The notes under the pieces were generated by a model. The model made no database searches and was not told the DNA's origin. It worked only from the letters and a program-made list of their open reading frames with translations. A stretch of 64,000 bases of DNA from assembly GCF_000185905.1 (NCBI RefSeq), contig NC_014923.1, positions 2,131,501-2,195,500 of the forward strand, read 5' to 3'. Below, one piece after another: positions 1 to 11,700 of the stretch; within the stretch, counting starts at the first letter, position 1, and the number at the start of each line of letters is the position of its first letter. This DNA is from Mesorhizobium ciceri biovar biserrulae WSM1271. Its GTDB lineage: Bacteria; Pseudomonadota; Alphaproteobacteria; Rhizobiales; Rhizobiaceae. A program made the translations under genes and the position numbers.

Positions 1-803
1 GGAATCTCGGCGGCGACGGCCAGTTCCTGCTTGGCGCGGTGACGGCGGCTGCCAGCGCTCCCGTGTTCGTGCAGATCATGCCAGCCTGGCTGGCGCTGGT
101 CTGCTCGTTCCTCATCGCCATGGTGGTGGCGATGATCTGGTCGCTGGTGCCGGCGCTGCTGCGTGCCTATCAGGGCGTCAACGAGATCATCACCACCCTG
201 ATGATGACGTTCCTCGGCACCTCGCTCGCCAATGTGCTGGTCAAGCTGGCGTTTCGCGACCCAAGCACGACCGTGCCGCAGACGCGCACGCTGCCGGTGG
301 AGGACCGGCTGCCGCGCCTGTTCGAAACGACCATCACCAGTGGCCTGCTGCTTGGGCTGGCGGCGATCGTCATCGTGCATCTGGTGATGACGCGCACGGC
401 GTTCGGGCTGAAGCTGAGGATCGTCGGCGCCAATCCACGAGCGGCGGTTCACTCGGGGCTCGGCGTTCCCGGCCTGACCGTCGCCGTCTTCGCCATTTCG
501 GCCGGGCTGGCCGGGCTTGCCGGCGCCGTCGACATCATCGGCGTCCAGGGCAATGTCCGCGCAGACTGGAATCCCGCCTACGGGCTTGCCGTAATACCCG
601 CCGTGTTTCTCGCCCGTATGAACGGCTTTGCGGCCATCGGCTTCGTATTCCTGCTTTCGGTGCTTTCGATCGGCGGCGAGAGCGCGGCGCGCCGGCTCGG
701 TGTGCCCAATCATTTCACGCTGGTGCTGGTTTCCATCGTGCTGATCGTGCTCGCGCTCGCCGAATATTTCGATCACCGATACAACCAGTCGCGGAGGGCC
801 TAG
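1..803 (+). CDS. BMP-type ABC importer permease, first subunit (5' end outside window)
   Basis: Inner-membrane permease of the branched-chain/nucleoside-type (BPD_transp_2, YufP-like) family. The reading frame is already open at base 3 and encodes a GGDGQF-type segment that normally lies about 90 residues into such proteins, so the true start is upstream of the window; the ATG at 39 is internal. The visible part has several hydrophobic helices and the family segment around NEIITTLMM. It is followed after 3 bases by the second permease, as in all importers of this family. Position just upstream of vitamin B6 catabolic genes suggests, by inference only, uptake of a B6 vitamer or a related compound; the family as characterised mostly carries nucleosides and similar molecules. 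Confidence 0.88.
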   Translation, partial: NLGGDGQFLLGAVTAAASAPVFVQIMPAWLALVCSFLIAMVVAMIWSLVPALLRAYQGVNEIITTLMMTFLGTSLANVLVKLAFRDPSTTVPQTRTLPVEDRLPRLFETTITSGLLLGLAAIVIVHLVMTRTAFGLKLRIVGANPRAAVHSGLGVPGLTVAVFAISAGLAGLAGAVDIIGVQGNVRADWNPAYGLAVIPAVFLARMNGFAAIGFVFLLSVLSIGGESAARRLGVPNHFTLVLVSIVLIVLALAEYFDHRYNQSRRA

Positions 804-806
804 GGC

Positions 807-2596
<1,790 letters not shown>

Positions 2597-2621
2597 CCGC
2601 CGCCAATCCGGAGACAAGACG

Positions 2622-3800
2622 ATGCGCTATCTCGAACACGCCGATCCGGTCATCACCCTGACCGCGGGACCGGTGAACGCCTATGCCGAAGTGTTGCGCG
2701 GTCTCGGCCGCACGGTGCTCTACGACTACGACCCGGCGTTCCAGCTTTTCTATGAGGGTGTGGTCGACAAGGCGCAAAAGGCGATGCGGCTGTCGAACAA
2801 GCCGGTCATCCTGCATGGCGAGCCGGTGCTTGGCCTGGAGGCCGCCGCTGCCTCGCTGATCACGCCGGACGATGTCGTGCTCAACCTTGCCTCCGGCGTT
2901 TACGGCAAGGGGTTCGGCTATTGGGCGAAGCGCTATTCGCCACATCTGCTCGAGATCGAGGTGCCCTACAACGAGGCGATCGATCCGCAGGCGGTCGAGG
3001 CAATGCTGAAGGCGCATCCGGAGATCACCGTCGTTTCCGTCTGCCACCACGACACGCCATCCGGCACCATCAATCCGATCGACGCCATCGGTGCGCTGGT
3101 TTCAGCGCATGGCGGCTATCTCATCGTCGATGCCGTCTCGTCCTTTGGCGGCATGAAGACGCATCCGCAGGATTGCAAGGCCGATATCTATGTCACCGGC
3201 CCGAACAAATGCCTGGGGGCGCCTCCCGGATTGACGATGATGGGCGTCAGCGAGCGGGCCTGGGCCAAGATGAAGGGCAACGAGGCAGCCCCCCGCGCGT
3301 CGATGCTGAGCATCGTCGACTGGGAGCATGCGTGGTCGCGGGAAAATGCGTTTCCGTTCACGCCGTCGGTCTCGGAGATCAACGGGCTCGATGTCGCGCT
3401 CGACCTCTATCTCAATGAGGGGCCGGAGGCGGTATGGGCGCGCCACGCGCTCACCGCCAAGGCCATGCGCGCCGGCGTCACCGCGATGGGCCTGTCGATC
3501 TGGGCCGCCAGCGACAGCATCGCGTCGCCGACCACGACCGCTGTCCGCACCCCCGAAGGCGTCGACGAGAAGGCGCTTCGCCAGGCTGCCCGTGCCCGTT
3601 ACGGGGTGGTGTTTTCGTCTGGCCGCGGCGAGACATTGGGCAAGCTGACGCGCATCGGCCATATGGGTCCGACCGCCCAGCCGATCTATGCGATCGCGGC
3701 GCTGACGGCACTTGGCGGCGCCATGAACGCGGCCGGCCAGAAACTGGCGATCGGCAGGGGTATCGACGCGGCGCTGGCCGTGATCGACGCCGACGCCTGA
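2622..3800 (+). CDS. ppaT: Pyridoxamine-pyruvate transaminase
   Basis: 392-residue fold-type I aminotransferase (class V) that converts pyridoxamine plus pyruvate to pyridoxal plus L-alanine. The enzyme is unusual in using free pyridoxamine as substrate rather than bound PLP. The substrate-aldimine lysine lies in TGPNKCLGAPPG (Lys196 here, equivalent to Lys197 of the M. loti protein), preceded by the pyridine-nitrogen aspartate in LIVDAVSSFGG. Near-identity to the M. loti enzyme is from memory. It starts 25 bases after the lactonase gene and precedes pyridoxal dehydrogenase by 33 bases, consistent with one operon that turns pyridoxamine into pyridoxal, 4-pyridoxolactone and 4-pyridoxic acid. 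Confidence 0.93.
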   Translation: MRYLEHADPVITLTAGPVNAYAEVLRGLGRTVLYDYDPAFQLFYEGVVDKAQKAMRLSNKPVILHGEPVLGLEAAAASLITPDDVVLNLASGVYGKGFGYWAKRYSPHLLEIEVPYNEAIDPQAVEAMLKAHPEITVVSVCHHDTPSGTINPIDAIGALVSAHGGYLIVDAVSSFGGMKTHPQDCKADIYVTGPNKCLGAPPGLTMMGVSERAWAKMKGNEAAPRASMLSIVDWEHAWSRENAFPFTPSVSEINGLDVALDLYLNEGPEAVWARHALTAKAMRAGVTAMGLSIWAASDSIASPTTTAVRTPEGVDEKALRQAARARYGVVFSSGRGETLGKLTRIGHMGPTAQPIYAIAALTALGGAMNAAGQKLAIGRGIDAALAVIDADA

Positions 3801-3821
3801 ACAGACATCACCACGGATTGA

Positions 3822-4580
<759 letters not shown>

Positions 4581-4704
4581 AGCATTCCGCACCCCAAACC
4601 CCTGTACGCTTTCGGGCGATCTGCACCCAGGTCGCGACGGGCGGACAGGCGCGGCCAAAAATGTATCCGCAAGGCCGCAGTCGGCCAATCAAGGAAAAAT
4701 CACA

Positions 4705-5541
4705 GTGGACTTCGGATTCGACACGTCGGTTTTCGACGGGCTGACGATTGCAATGCTGGTCGCCGGTCTGGCCATGACCGGAATGGCCTCCGGCGTGCTC
4801 GCCGGTCTGCTGGGGGTCGGCGGCGGCATCGTCATCGTCCCGGTGCTGTTCTGGGTGCTTAGCCTGTTCCACTTTTCGCCTGCTGTGATCAGCCATCTGG
4901 CTGTCGCGACGTCGCTTGCGGTCATCATCCCCACCTCGATCTCGTCAATGCGGTCGCACAACAGGCGCGGCAATGTCGATCGGCCTCTGCTCACTCTGTG
5001 GGGACCGGCCGTTTTCGTGAGTGCCCTGATCGGTGGCATCACGTCGAAGTTCATCCCGGGCGCCGGCTTGCGGCTGGTTTTCGGCGTCGTCGGCCTGCTG
5101 GTGGCCCTCAACATGGCGTTGCCGAAGCACCTCGTGATCTCCGATCACTTGCCGCAGAGCGGCTGGATCAACCGTGCGATCGCTTCTGTGATCGGCTTTG
5201 TCTCTTCGCTCATGGGAATTGGCGGCGGCACGCTCTCGGTGCCGACGCTTTCCAGCTTTTCCTTTCCGGTGCACCGGGCCGTCGGCACATCGTCGGCGCT
5301 TGGCCTGCTTATTGCGCTTCCGGCAGTGGCTGGCTTCATCTGGTCGGGTCTCGCAATCGCAGGCAGGCCTCCGCTCAGCCTGGGTTACGTCAGCCTGCCG
5401 GCGGTTGCCATCATAGCGCCCGTGAGCTTCCTCTTCGCACCCTTGGGCGCAAGGCTCGCCCACGCGCTCAACCCGCGCTACCTGAAACTTGCCTTTGCAT
5501 TCTTCCTGGCGATCACGGCCGGGCGAATGCTGCTGGCTTGA
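4705..5541 (+). CDS. TauE/SafE (TSUP) family membrane permease
   Basis: 278-residue integral membrane protein of the sulfite exporter TauE/SafE family, with eight predicted hydrophobic segments in two repeats. Each half carries the family glycine motif: GVLAGLLGVGGGIVIVP (near residue 31) and GFVSSLMGIGGGTLSVP (near 170). I place the start at GTG 4705, preceded by AAGGAAAA; the frame stays open upstream but that part does not resemble the family and overlaps the dehydrogenase gene. Members move organosulfonates, sulfite or small carboxylates; the substrate here cannot be told. It sits about 120 bases after the B6 genes and may be independent of them. Confidence 0.85.
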   Translation: MDFGFDTSVFDGLTIAMLVAGLAMTGMASGVLAGLLGVGGGIVIVPVLFWVLSLFHFSPAVISHLAVATSLAVIIPTSISSMRSHNRRGNVDRPLLTLWGPAVFVSALIGGITSKFIPGAGLRLVFGVVGLLVALNMALPKHLVISDHLPQSGWINRAIASVIGFVSSLMGIGGGTLSVPTLSSFSFPVHRAVGTSSALGLLIALPAVAGFIWSGLAIAGRPPLSLGYVSLPAVAIIAPVSFLFAPLGARLAHALNPRYLKLAFAFFLAITAGRMLLA

Positions 5542-5562
5542 ATTTCGCTGGGCGGCGTACGG

Positions 5563-6912
5563 CTATTTTTCCCGCATGGCCCGGCGGAAGTTCTGCGTGA
5601 TCGGCTCGGCGAGATAAGAGAGAACGGTGCGAGCCCCCGTCCGGATCATCGTCTCGCTCGACATGCCGGGCAGCAGCTTGCGGCCCTCCAGCTTGCCGAG
5701 TTCGCTTTTGTCGATCACAACCGTCGCGGCGAAATACGGTGCGCCGCTGCGCTCCTCAACCATGCGGTCAGCCGACACGATCTCCACGACACCCTCGAGC
5801 GGCGGCAGGTTGTAGCGGGCGAAGGCCGGGAAGCTGACACGCGCGGGCTGTCCGGGTGCGATCGTCTCGACATCCTCCGGTTTGACCATGGCTTCGACCA
5901 CGAGTTGTTGTCCGAGCGGTACGATCGTCATCAATGTATCGCCGGGTTTCACGACACCGCCCGCGGTGTGGACCTTCAGATCCATGACGATGCCGTCAAC
6001 CGGTGCGACGACATCGGTACGGGTAAGCACGTCCCTGGCGGCACGCTCCTCCTGTCTCAGGTCGAACAGTTCCGCCTCGACCTTGCTCAACTCATCGACG
6101 GACTCGTTGAGCCGCACCGTATCGAGGTTCAGGATCTGCATGTCGATCTCGGCCATGGCGCTTCTGGCGCGGGCGATTGCGGCGATATTGGTGGCGCGCT
6201 CGCCCTCGATCTCCTGCTGCTGTCGTCTGAGCAACAGGTTCCGCTCGCGGGTGGTCAGCCCCTTCTTGAGCAGACTCTCGAGGTCTTTGGTTTCACCCTC
6301 GATCGCCTCGATCTGTTTGTCCTTGGTGACGATAAGCTCTTCCAGTCCCTTTATCTCCTCCTCGGTCTGGTGGCGGCGCTGGCTGAGGATTTCCTGCTCG
6401 TCCGCCAGATTGTGGTGTTTCGCCGCGAACACGTCGCGCTGTGCGGACACCGCGTCCTTTGCGGCGGTGGCGGGGTTGGCGAGCAACGCCGGATCGAACT
6501 CGATCTCGGCCCTGCCGTCACGCTCGGCCCTGAGACGCGCGGCCAGCGCCTCACGCGTTGCTATCCGGTTCTGGATCAGGTCGAGCTGCGCCTTTGCCTG
6601 CGTATCGTCGAGCCGGACGAGGATCTTGCCGGCCTTGACGACATCACCGTTGGCTGCGTTCAACTCCGCGATGATGCCGCCCTCGAGGTGCTGGATCAGC
6701 TTGCGGTCGCCGGCGACCTTGATAACGCCCGGCGCCACAGCGGCGCTGTCCAACGGTGCCAGGGCCGCCCAACCTCCCGCGACGCCGAAGAACAGGAACA
6801 TGATCGCGAACCCGGTGCAGGTCACGCCTGTGAGACGCAGCGGCATCGGTTGCAGCAGGGAGGGCGGCGGAAGGGGCAGCGGCACGACGTTCAATTCCGG
6901 GGGGCGGCTCAT
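5563..6912 (-). CDS. Type I secretion membrane fusion protein (HlyD/PrtE family)
   Basis: 449-residue periplasmic adaptor linking the inner-membrane ABC exporter to an outer-membrane TolC-like channel. Features: short cytoplasmic N-terminus, one transmembrane helix at about residues 30-50, a lipoyl/barrel-sandwich half (VIKVAGDRKLIQHLEGGII), a long alpha-helical hairpin in the middle with many Glu, Arg and Gln residues, and the second lipoyl half plus beta-barrel ending NFRRAMREK. The start is the ATG whose first bases overlap the exporter stop codon (ATGA); a frame extends upstream inside the exporter gene but is not coding. No TolC gene lies nearby, so the channel must be encoded elsewhere. 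Confidence 0.93.
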   Translation of the reverse strand: MSRPPELNVVPLPLPPPSLLQPMPLRLTGVTCTGFAIMFLFFGVAGGWAALAPLDSAAVAPGVIKVAGDRKLIQHLEGGIIAELNAANGDVVKAGKILVRLDDTQAKAQLDLIQNRIATREALAARLRAERDGRAEIEFDPALLANPATAAKDAVSAQRDVFAAKHHNLADEQEILSQRRHQTEEEIKGLEELIVTKDKQIEAIEGETKDLESLLKKGLTTRERNLLLRRQQQEIEGERATNIAAIARARSAMAEIDMQILNLDTVRLNESVDELSKVEAELFDLRQEERAARDVLTRTDVVAPVDGIVMDLKVHTAGGVVKPGDTLMTIVPLGQQLVVEAMVKPEDVETIAPGQPARVSFPAFARYNLPPLEGVVEIVSADRMVEERSGAPYFAATVVIDKSELGKLEGRKLLPGMSSETMIRTGARTVLSYLAEPITQNFRRAMREK

Positions 6913-8678
6913 GCTTCCTTGACCTCTTTGGTTTCCTTGACCACTTCGAGGGCAGGCAACTGGGCAGCCTTGGGCAGATGGGCCACCTTGCTGACGCGGC
7001 TGGCGAGTTCGTTGAAGACATGGTCGCGCGGCCCGAAGAGATCTTGCTGACCCCTGTTGAGGACCAGTATCTTGTCTACCTTCTCCAAGATGTTGGCGCG
7101 GTGCGCGATCAGGATAACGGTTGTGTTCGTCGCCTTGGCCACGCCGAGAGCGGCAATCAATGCCTCCTCGCCCTCCCTGTCGAGGTTGGAATTGGGTTCG
7201 TCGAGGATAAGCAGCGTGGGGTCGCCGTAGAGTGCCCGCGCCAGCCCGATGCGTTGGCGCTGCCCGCCCGACAGTATCGCACCCGCCTCGCCGATCTCGG
7301 TGCCGTAGGCCTTCGGCAGCCCCTTGATGAGTTCGTGGACGCCGGCCAACTGCGCTGCCTTGATCACGTGCTGGAAGACCGCCGGATTGACCGTCGCAAA
7401 GCGGGCGATGTTGTCGGATACGGTGCCGGCGAAGAGTTCGATGTCCTGCGGCAAATAGCCGACATAACGGCCACGGTCTTCCGCCGCCCATTGGGCAACA
7501 TCCGTTCCGTCCAGCAAGGCACGCCCCCCCGACGGGCGCCAGGCACCGGCAAGTATGCGCGCCAGGCTCGTCTTGCCGGCCCCGCTCGGACCGATCAGGG
7601 CCATCGCTTCACCCGGCTCGAGACGGAAGCTGATGCCTTTCAGGATGTGCTCGCCACCCTGTCGGGCAAGCACAAGGTTGTCGGCCTCAAACCTGCCTTT
7701 CGGACGGGGCAGTGGCAGGACCGGTGTGGCTTCCCGGTGCTGTCCGGCGACCGCGGTGAGGCGTTTGTAAGCGGCACGCGCTCCCACCGTCGCCTTCCAT
7801 GTGCCGATCGCTTGCTCGACCGGTGACAAGGCGCGACCCATCAGGATCGAGGCGGAGATCATGATGCCGGGTGAAGCCTCGTTGCGAAGAACCAGATAGG
7901 CGCCGAGGCCGAGTATGGCCATTTGCAGGGCCAGCCGGTGACAACGCGCGATAGCCGCGATGACGCCGCCACGGTTGGCGGCAAGAACCTGTCCCTTGTT
8001 GGCCTCGTCCTGTTGGGCCTTCCAGCCTTCCAGCAATGGCTTCAACATGCCCATCGCCTGGACGACCTCGGCGTTGCGGATCGCCGCCTCGGCTTGCACA
8101 TAGGCCCGCGACTGTGCGCTTGCGGCCTCGGTCAACGGCTTGCGTGTGAGGTATTCGTTGAGCAGCGCCAAAGCAAACAGCACGATCCCGCCGCCCAGCG
8201 CTAGCCAACCCAGCCAAGGGTGCATGACGAATATGGCGGCGAAAAACAGCGGCGCCCAAGGCGCGTCGAGGATCGGGAAGATGCTCGGACTGGTACAGAA
8301 ATTCCGCACCTGGTCCAGATCGCGCAGCGGACGGGCGTTGGCCTGGCCAGGCGCCGAGGCGGCGTATTCCACCGATGCGGTCAGCAGAACCGGTCCCAGG
8401 CGCGCGTTCATCCACGATCCGACCTTGGCCAGGAGACGCCCGCGCACCACCTCCAGCCCAGCCATCGTCGCGAGTGCGGCAGCCGCCATCAGCGACAGCA
8501 TCACCAGCGTCTCCAGGCTGTGGCTGGACAGTACGCGGTGATAGACCTGGAGCATGTATAACGCCCCGGTCAGCATCAGCACGTTGATGCCGCCGCTGAA
8601 CCAGATCAGCGGGCGGATAGCGCGCCTGACCTCTTTCATCACCACCTGCAGGGCAGGGGGCTGTTGCCTGGTTTTCAT
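6909..8678 (-). CDS. Type I secretion ABC exporter (PrtD/LapB-like ATPase-permease)
   Basis: 589-residue half-transporter with an N-terminal membrane domain (helices between about residues 20 and 300) and a C-terminal nucleotide-binding domain. Walker A is IGPSGAGKTSLAR (near 365), the Q-loop is YLPQDIELF, the signature is LSGGQRQRIGLARAL (near 470), and Walker B is LLILDEPNSNLD. There is no N-terminal C39-like domain, so it is of the PrtD group. It overlaps the HlyD gene by four bases and lies 77 bases downstream of the repeat-protein gene, from which it is separated by a strong hairpin. The obvious export substrate is that repeat protein. Confidence 0.95.
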   Translation of the reverse strand: MKTRQQPPALQVVMKEVRRAIRPLIWFSGGINVLMLTGALYMLQVYHRVLSSHSLETLVMLSLMAAAALATMAGLEVVRGRLLAKVGSWMNARLGPVLLTASVEYAASAPGQANARPLRDLDQVRNFCTSPSIFPILDAPWAPLFFAAIFVMHPWLGWLALGGGIVLFALALLNEYLTRKPLTEAASAQSRAYVQAEAAIRNAEVVQAMGMLKPLLEGWKAQQDEANKGQVLAANRGGVIAAIARCHRLALQMAILGLGAYLVLRNEASPGIMISASILMGRALSPVEQAIGTWKATVGARAAYKRLTAVAGQHREATPVLPLPRPKGRFEADNLVLARQGGEHILKGISFRLEPGEAMALIGPSGAGKTSLARILAGAWRPSGGRALLDGTDVAQWAAEDRGRYVGYLPQDIELFAGTVSDNIARFATVNPAVFQHVIKAAQLAGVHELIKGLPKAYGTEIGEAGAILSGGQRQRIGLARALYGDPTLLILDEPNSNLDREGEEALIAALGVAKATNTTVILIAHRANILEKVDKILVLNRGQQDLFGPRDHVFNELASRVSKVAHLPKAAQLPALEVVKETKEVKEA

Positions 8679-8721
8679 CGTTATTTCTCTGGTGTGCGGG
8701 ATGACATCTCGTGCGAGAAGT

Positions 8722-8743
8722 GGGGGCAGCCGTGGCTGCCCCC
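8722..8743 (-). terminator. Hairpin between secreted-protein and exporter genes
   Basis: Perfect 10-bp GC-rich stem (GGGGGCAGCC and its complement) with a 2-base loop, in the short gap between the repeat-protein stop and the exporter start. There is no T-tract, so it is more likely a partial terminator or an mRNA-stabilising structure than a complete terminator. Such a hairpin would give more substrate transcript than exporter transcript from one promoter. Confidence 0.6.
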
Positions 8744-8755
8744 GCTGGTCAAGTG

Positions 8756-11700
8756 TCAGACGACGTCGACAAGTATGTGCTGGGGGACGGTCACATCCCC
8801 ATCAGCGTCCGCCACCTGGAAGGCGAAGTCGAGATGTGCATCCGGCGTCGTGGTCTGGGTCGAGGTGAAGCCGATGTCCGTGATCTTCAGCACGTCATTG
8901 TCGGTCACGTCGAAGGCGTGGGTTCCCGTGCTGGCACCAGTCGTACCAGTACCGGTTGCTTTGTTCAGGTCGATTGCAGTACCGGTGAGCCCGTTGCCGG
9001 ACTGCATGATCTGGGCGCCTTGGAGCACCCAGTTCTCACCGGTTGCGTTGTAGTCGTTCTTCTCGATGATGACGAGACCGTCGTTGTTATCGAGCGGGAA
9101 GTCCGCCGCGTATGCGGTGGGGACCTGCCCCGCCTTGAAGATGTTCGTGTTCGACACGTACATCGCCTTCGTGGTGAACGTGTCGGCGGCGGTGCCGCTG
9201 CCGCCGGCAATCCCGTCGGAACCGTAGTTGACGAGATTGAGGATCAGCATAAGATCTTCGCTGTTCCCGATACCGTCGAACTTGATGGCCATGTCGGTGG
9301 CAGACTGGTTCGGGACGTTGTTGACTCCGTCGTCGGTGACGATGCCGGGGCTGTGGTCGAAGAACCGCAGTGTAAGCAACTCACCCTTCTGGATCGTGTC
9401 ACCGGCAACTCCGTTCGTGGCTTGGGTTGCAGAAATCCAATCCTCGAAGTTGCTACTGATCTGCTGGCCAGCGTCGAAAGCCGTGTCAAGATTGTTAGGC
9501 AATCCAGCCGGCGCGCCATCGCCTGTCGCATTGAAACCTAACGGGCTACCGTTGGGGTTCGAGTTGCCGGTGAACTGCACGAAGAAGTCCCGGTCGGTCG
9601 TTTCGGGTGTGCTGTCCGCCTCGAAGAGCTTCTCCACCACGATGTTCGGGTGACCGGTGTTGCTCAAGGGCTCCTTGAATAGAAGCTCACTGGTGTGCAG
9701 AATGTCCTTGGTGAAGCCCTCCACCGTGTCGCTCAAGGTGATGGTATAAGTGCCGGCATCCTTGTGGAAGACGAGAGTACCACCCACCGAGCCCGGCTGA
9801 ATGCCAGCCGTGTTCGGGTCGCTGTCGTAGCTAGCGGTCCAGTTGAACGTCGCCGAGGTAGCGCTTTCCGACTGCAGCGTCGCGACCGAGCTAAGGAACG
9901 GGGTCGTGCCGGGTGCCGGCACAAGGCCGGTGAGATTGCCGTCAAGGGTGATCTGGATGCCGGCAAGGGCACCGTTGACATCGACGAAATCGCTAGCACC
10001 CGCCAAATATTCTGCGGCCGTATGCTTGTCCACCATGTCGTACCCGAAGGCTCCGATAGCCGACGCGTTGAGCGTGTTGGCCAGAGTCTCGTGGGTCCCG
10101 GTACCGTTGCCGGCGTTCTGGTCACCGTCGAACGGCACCGTGATCGTCGGATCGGTGTCGTCGAAGGTCAGAGACAACGGCCCCGAGCTGGAGCTTTGCT
10201 GCGATACGACGTCGTTGTCGCCGTCCGTCGCCGTCACCGTTGCCACCACGTTGATCAGACCGTTGAGGTCGAGCGTGTTGTCCTCGCCGACGCCTTGCGT
10301 GTTCGAGTGCTCAAGGGCAACCAACGACGTCAGCGTCACCGTCGTGCCAGACAGTGTCACCGTGAACGCCGTCGCGTCGAGCACGCTGTCGCCGTCGCTG
10401 TCGTACTGGCCCGAGACCTGGGTGGCCGAGTCGACCACCAGCGTGATCGCATGGTTGCCCTCCGTCGTCAGCAGCCCGGTCGCCGCCCCGCCGGCCAGGG
10501 CAAGTGCGTAGGTCACATTCGTGGTGACGCCGTCCACCGCGCTCGCGGTGAAGGCCGGCGGCGTGATCGTCGCCTGCCCGCCAACCCCGCTCGCCTCGAT
10601 CACCCCGGCTGCGCCAACCACCGTCGCGGCCGTGATCGAAAGTGTCGGATCGGTGTCGTCGAAGGTCAGCGACAGCCCCGAACTGGTGCTTTGCTGCGAC
10701 ACGACGTCGTTGTCGCCGTCCGTCGCCGTCACCGTTGCCACCACGTTGATCAGACCGTTGAGGTCGAGGGTGTTGTCCTCGCCGACGCCTTGCGGCGCGT
10801 TCGAGTGCTCAAGGGCAACCAACGACGTCAGCGTCACCGTCGTGCCAGACAGTGTCACCGTGAACGCCGTCGCGTCGAGCACGCTGTCGCCGTCGCTGTC
10901 GTACTGGCCCGAGATCTGGTTTGCCGAGTCGGCCACCAGCGTGATCGCATGGTTGCCCTCCGTCGTCAGCAGCCCGGTCGCCGCCCCGCCGGCCAGGGCA
11001 AGTGCGTAGGTCACATTCGTGGTGACGCCGTCGACCGCGCTCGCGGTGAAGGTCGGTGGCGTGATCGTCGCCTGGCTGTGCCCGCCAGCCCCGCTCGCCT
11101 CGACCACTTCGGCGGCACCAACCACCGTCGCGGCCGTGATCGAAAGTGTCGGATCGGTGTCGTCGAAGGTCAGCGACAGCCCCGAGCTGGAGCTTTGCTG
11201 CGATACGACGTCGTTGTCGCCGTCCGTCGCCGTCACCGTTGCCACCACGTTGATCAGACCGTTGAGGTCGAGCGTGTTGTCCTCGCCGACGCCTTGCGTG
11301 TTCGAGTGCTCAAGGGCAACCAACGACGTCAGCGTCACCGTCGTGCCAGACAGTGTCACCGTGAACGCCGTCGCGTCGAGCACGCTGTCGCCGTCGCTGT
11401 CGTACTGGCCCGAGATCTGGTTTGCCGAGTCGACCACCAGCGTGATCGCATGGTTGCCCTCCGTCGTCAGCAGCCCGGTCGCCGCCCCGCCGGCCAGGGC
11501 AAGTGCGTAGGTCACATTCGTGGTGACGCCGTCCACCGCGCTCGCGGTGAAGGTCGGTGGCGTGATCGTCGCCTGGCTGTGCCCGCCAGCCCCGCTCGCC
11601 TCGATCACCTCGGCTGCGCCAACCACCGGCGCGGCCGTGATCGAAAGCGTCGGCCCGTCGTCGTCGAAGTTGATGAACGAGCCGACCTGTTCGGTGTAGG

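Noticed and set aside
6913..7491. N-terminal extension of the HlyD gene by about 190 codons
   Set aside because: The extension lies wholly inside the exporter gene in another frame and lacks any adaptor-family character; the ATGA overlap at 6909-6912 is a normal start.
10149..11655. CRISPR-like array
   Set aside because: The repeats are about 500 bp, contiguous and protein-coding, without spacers or cas genes.
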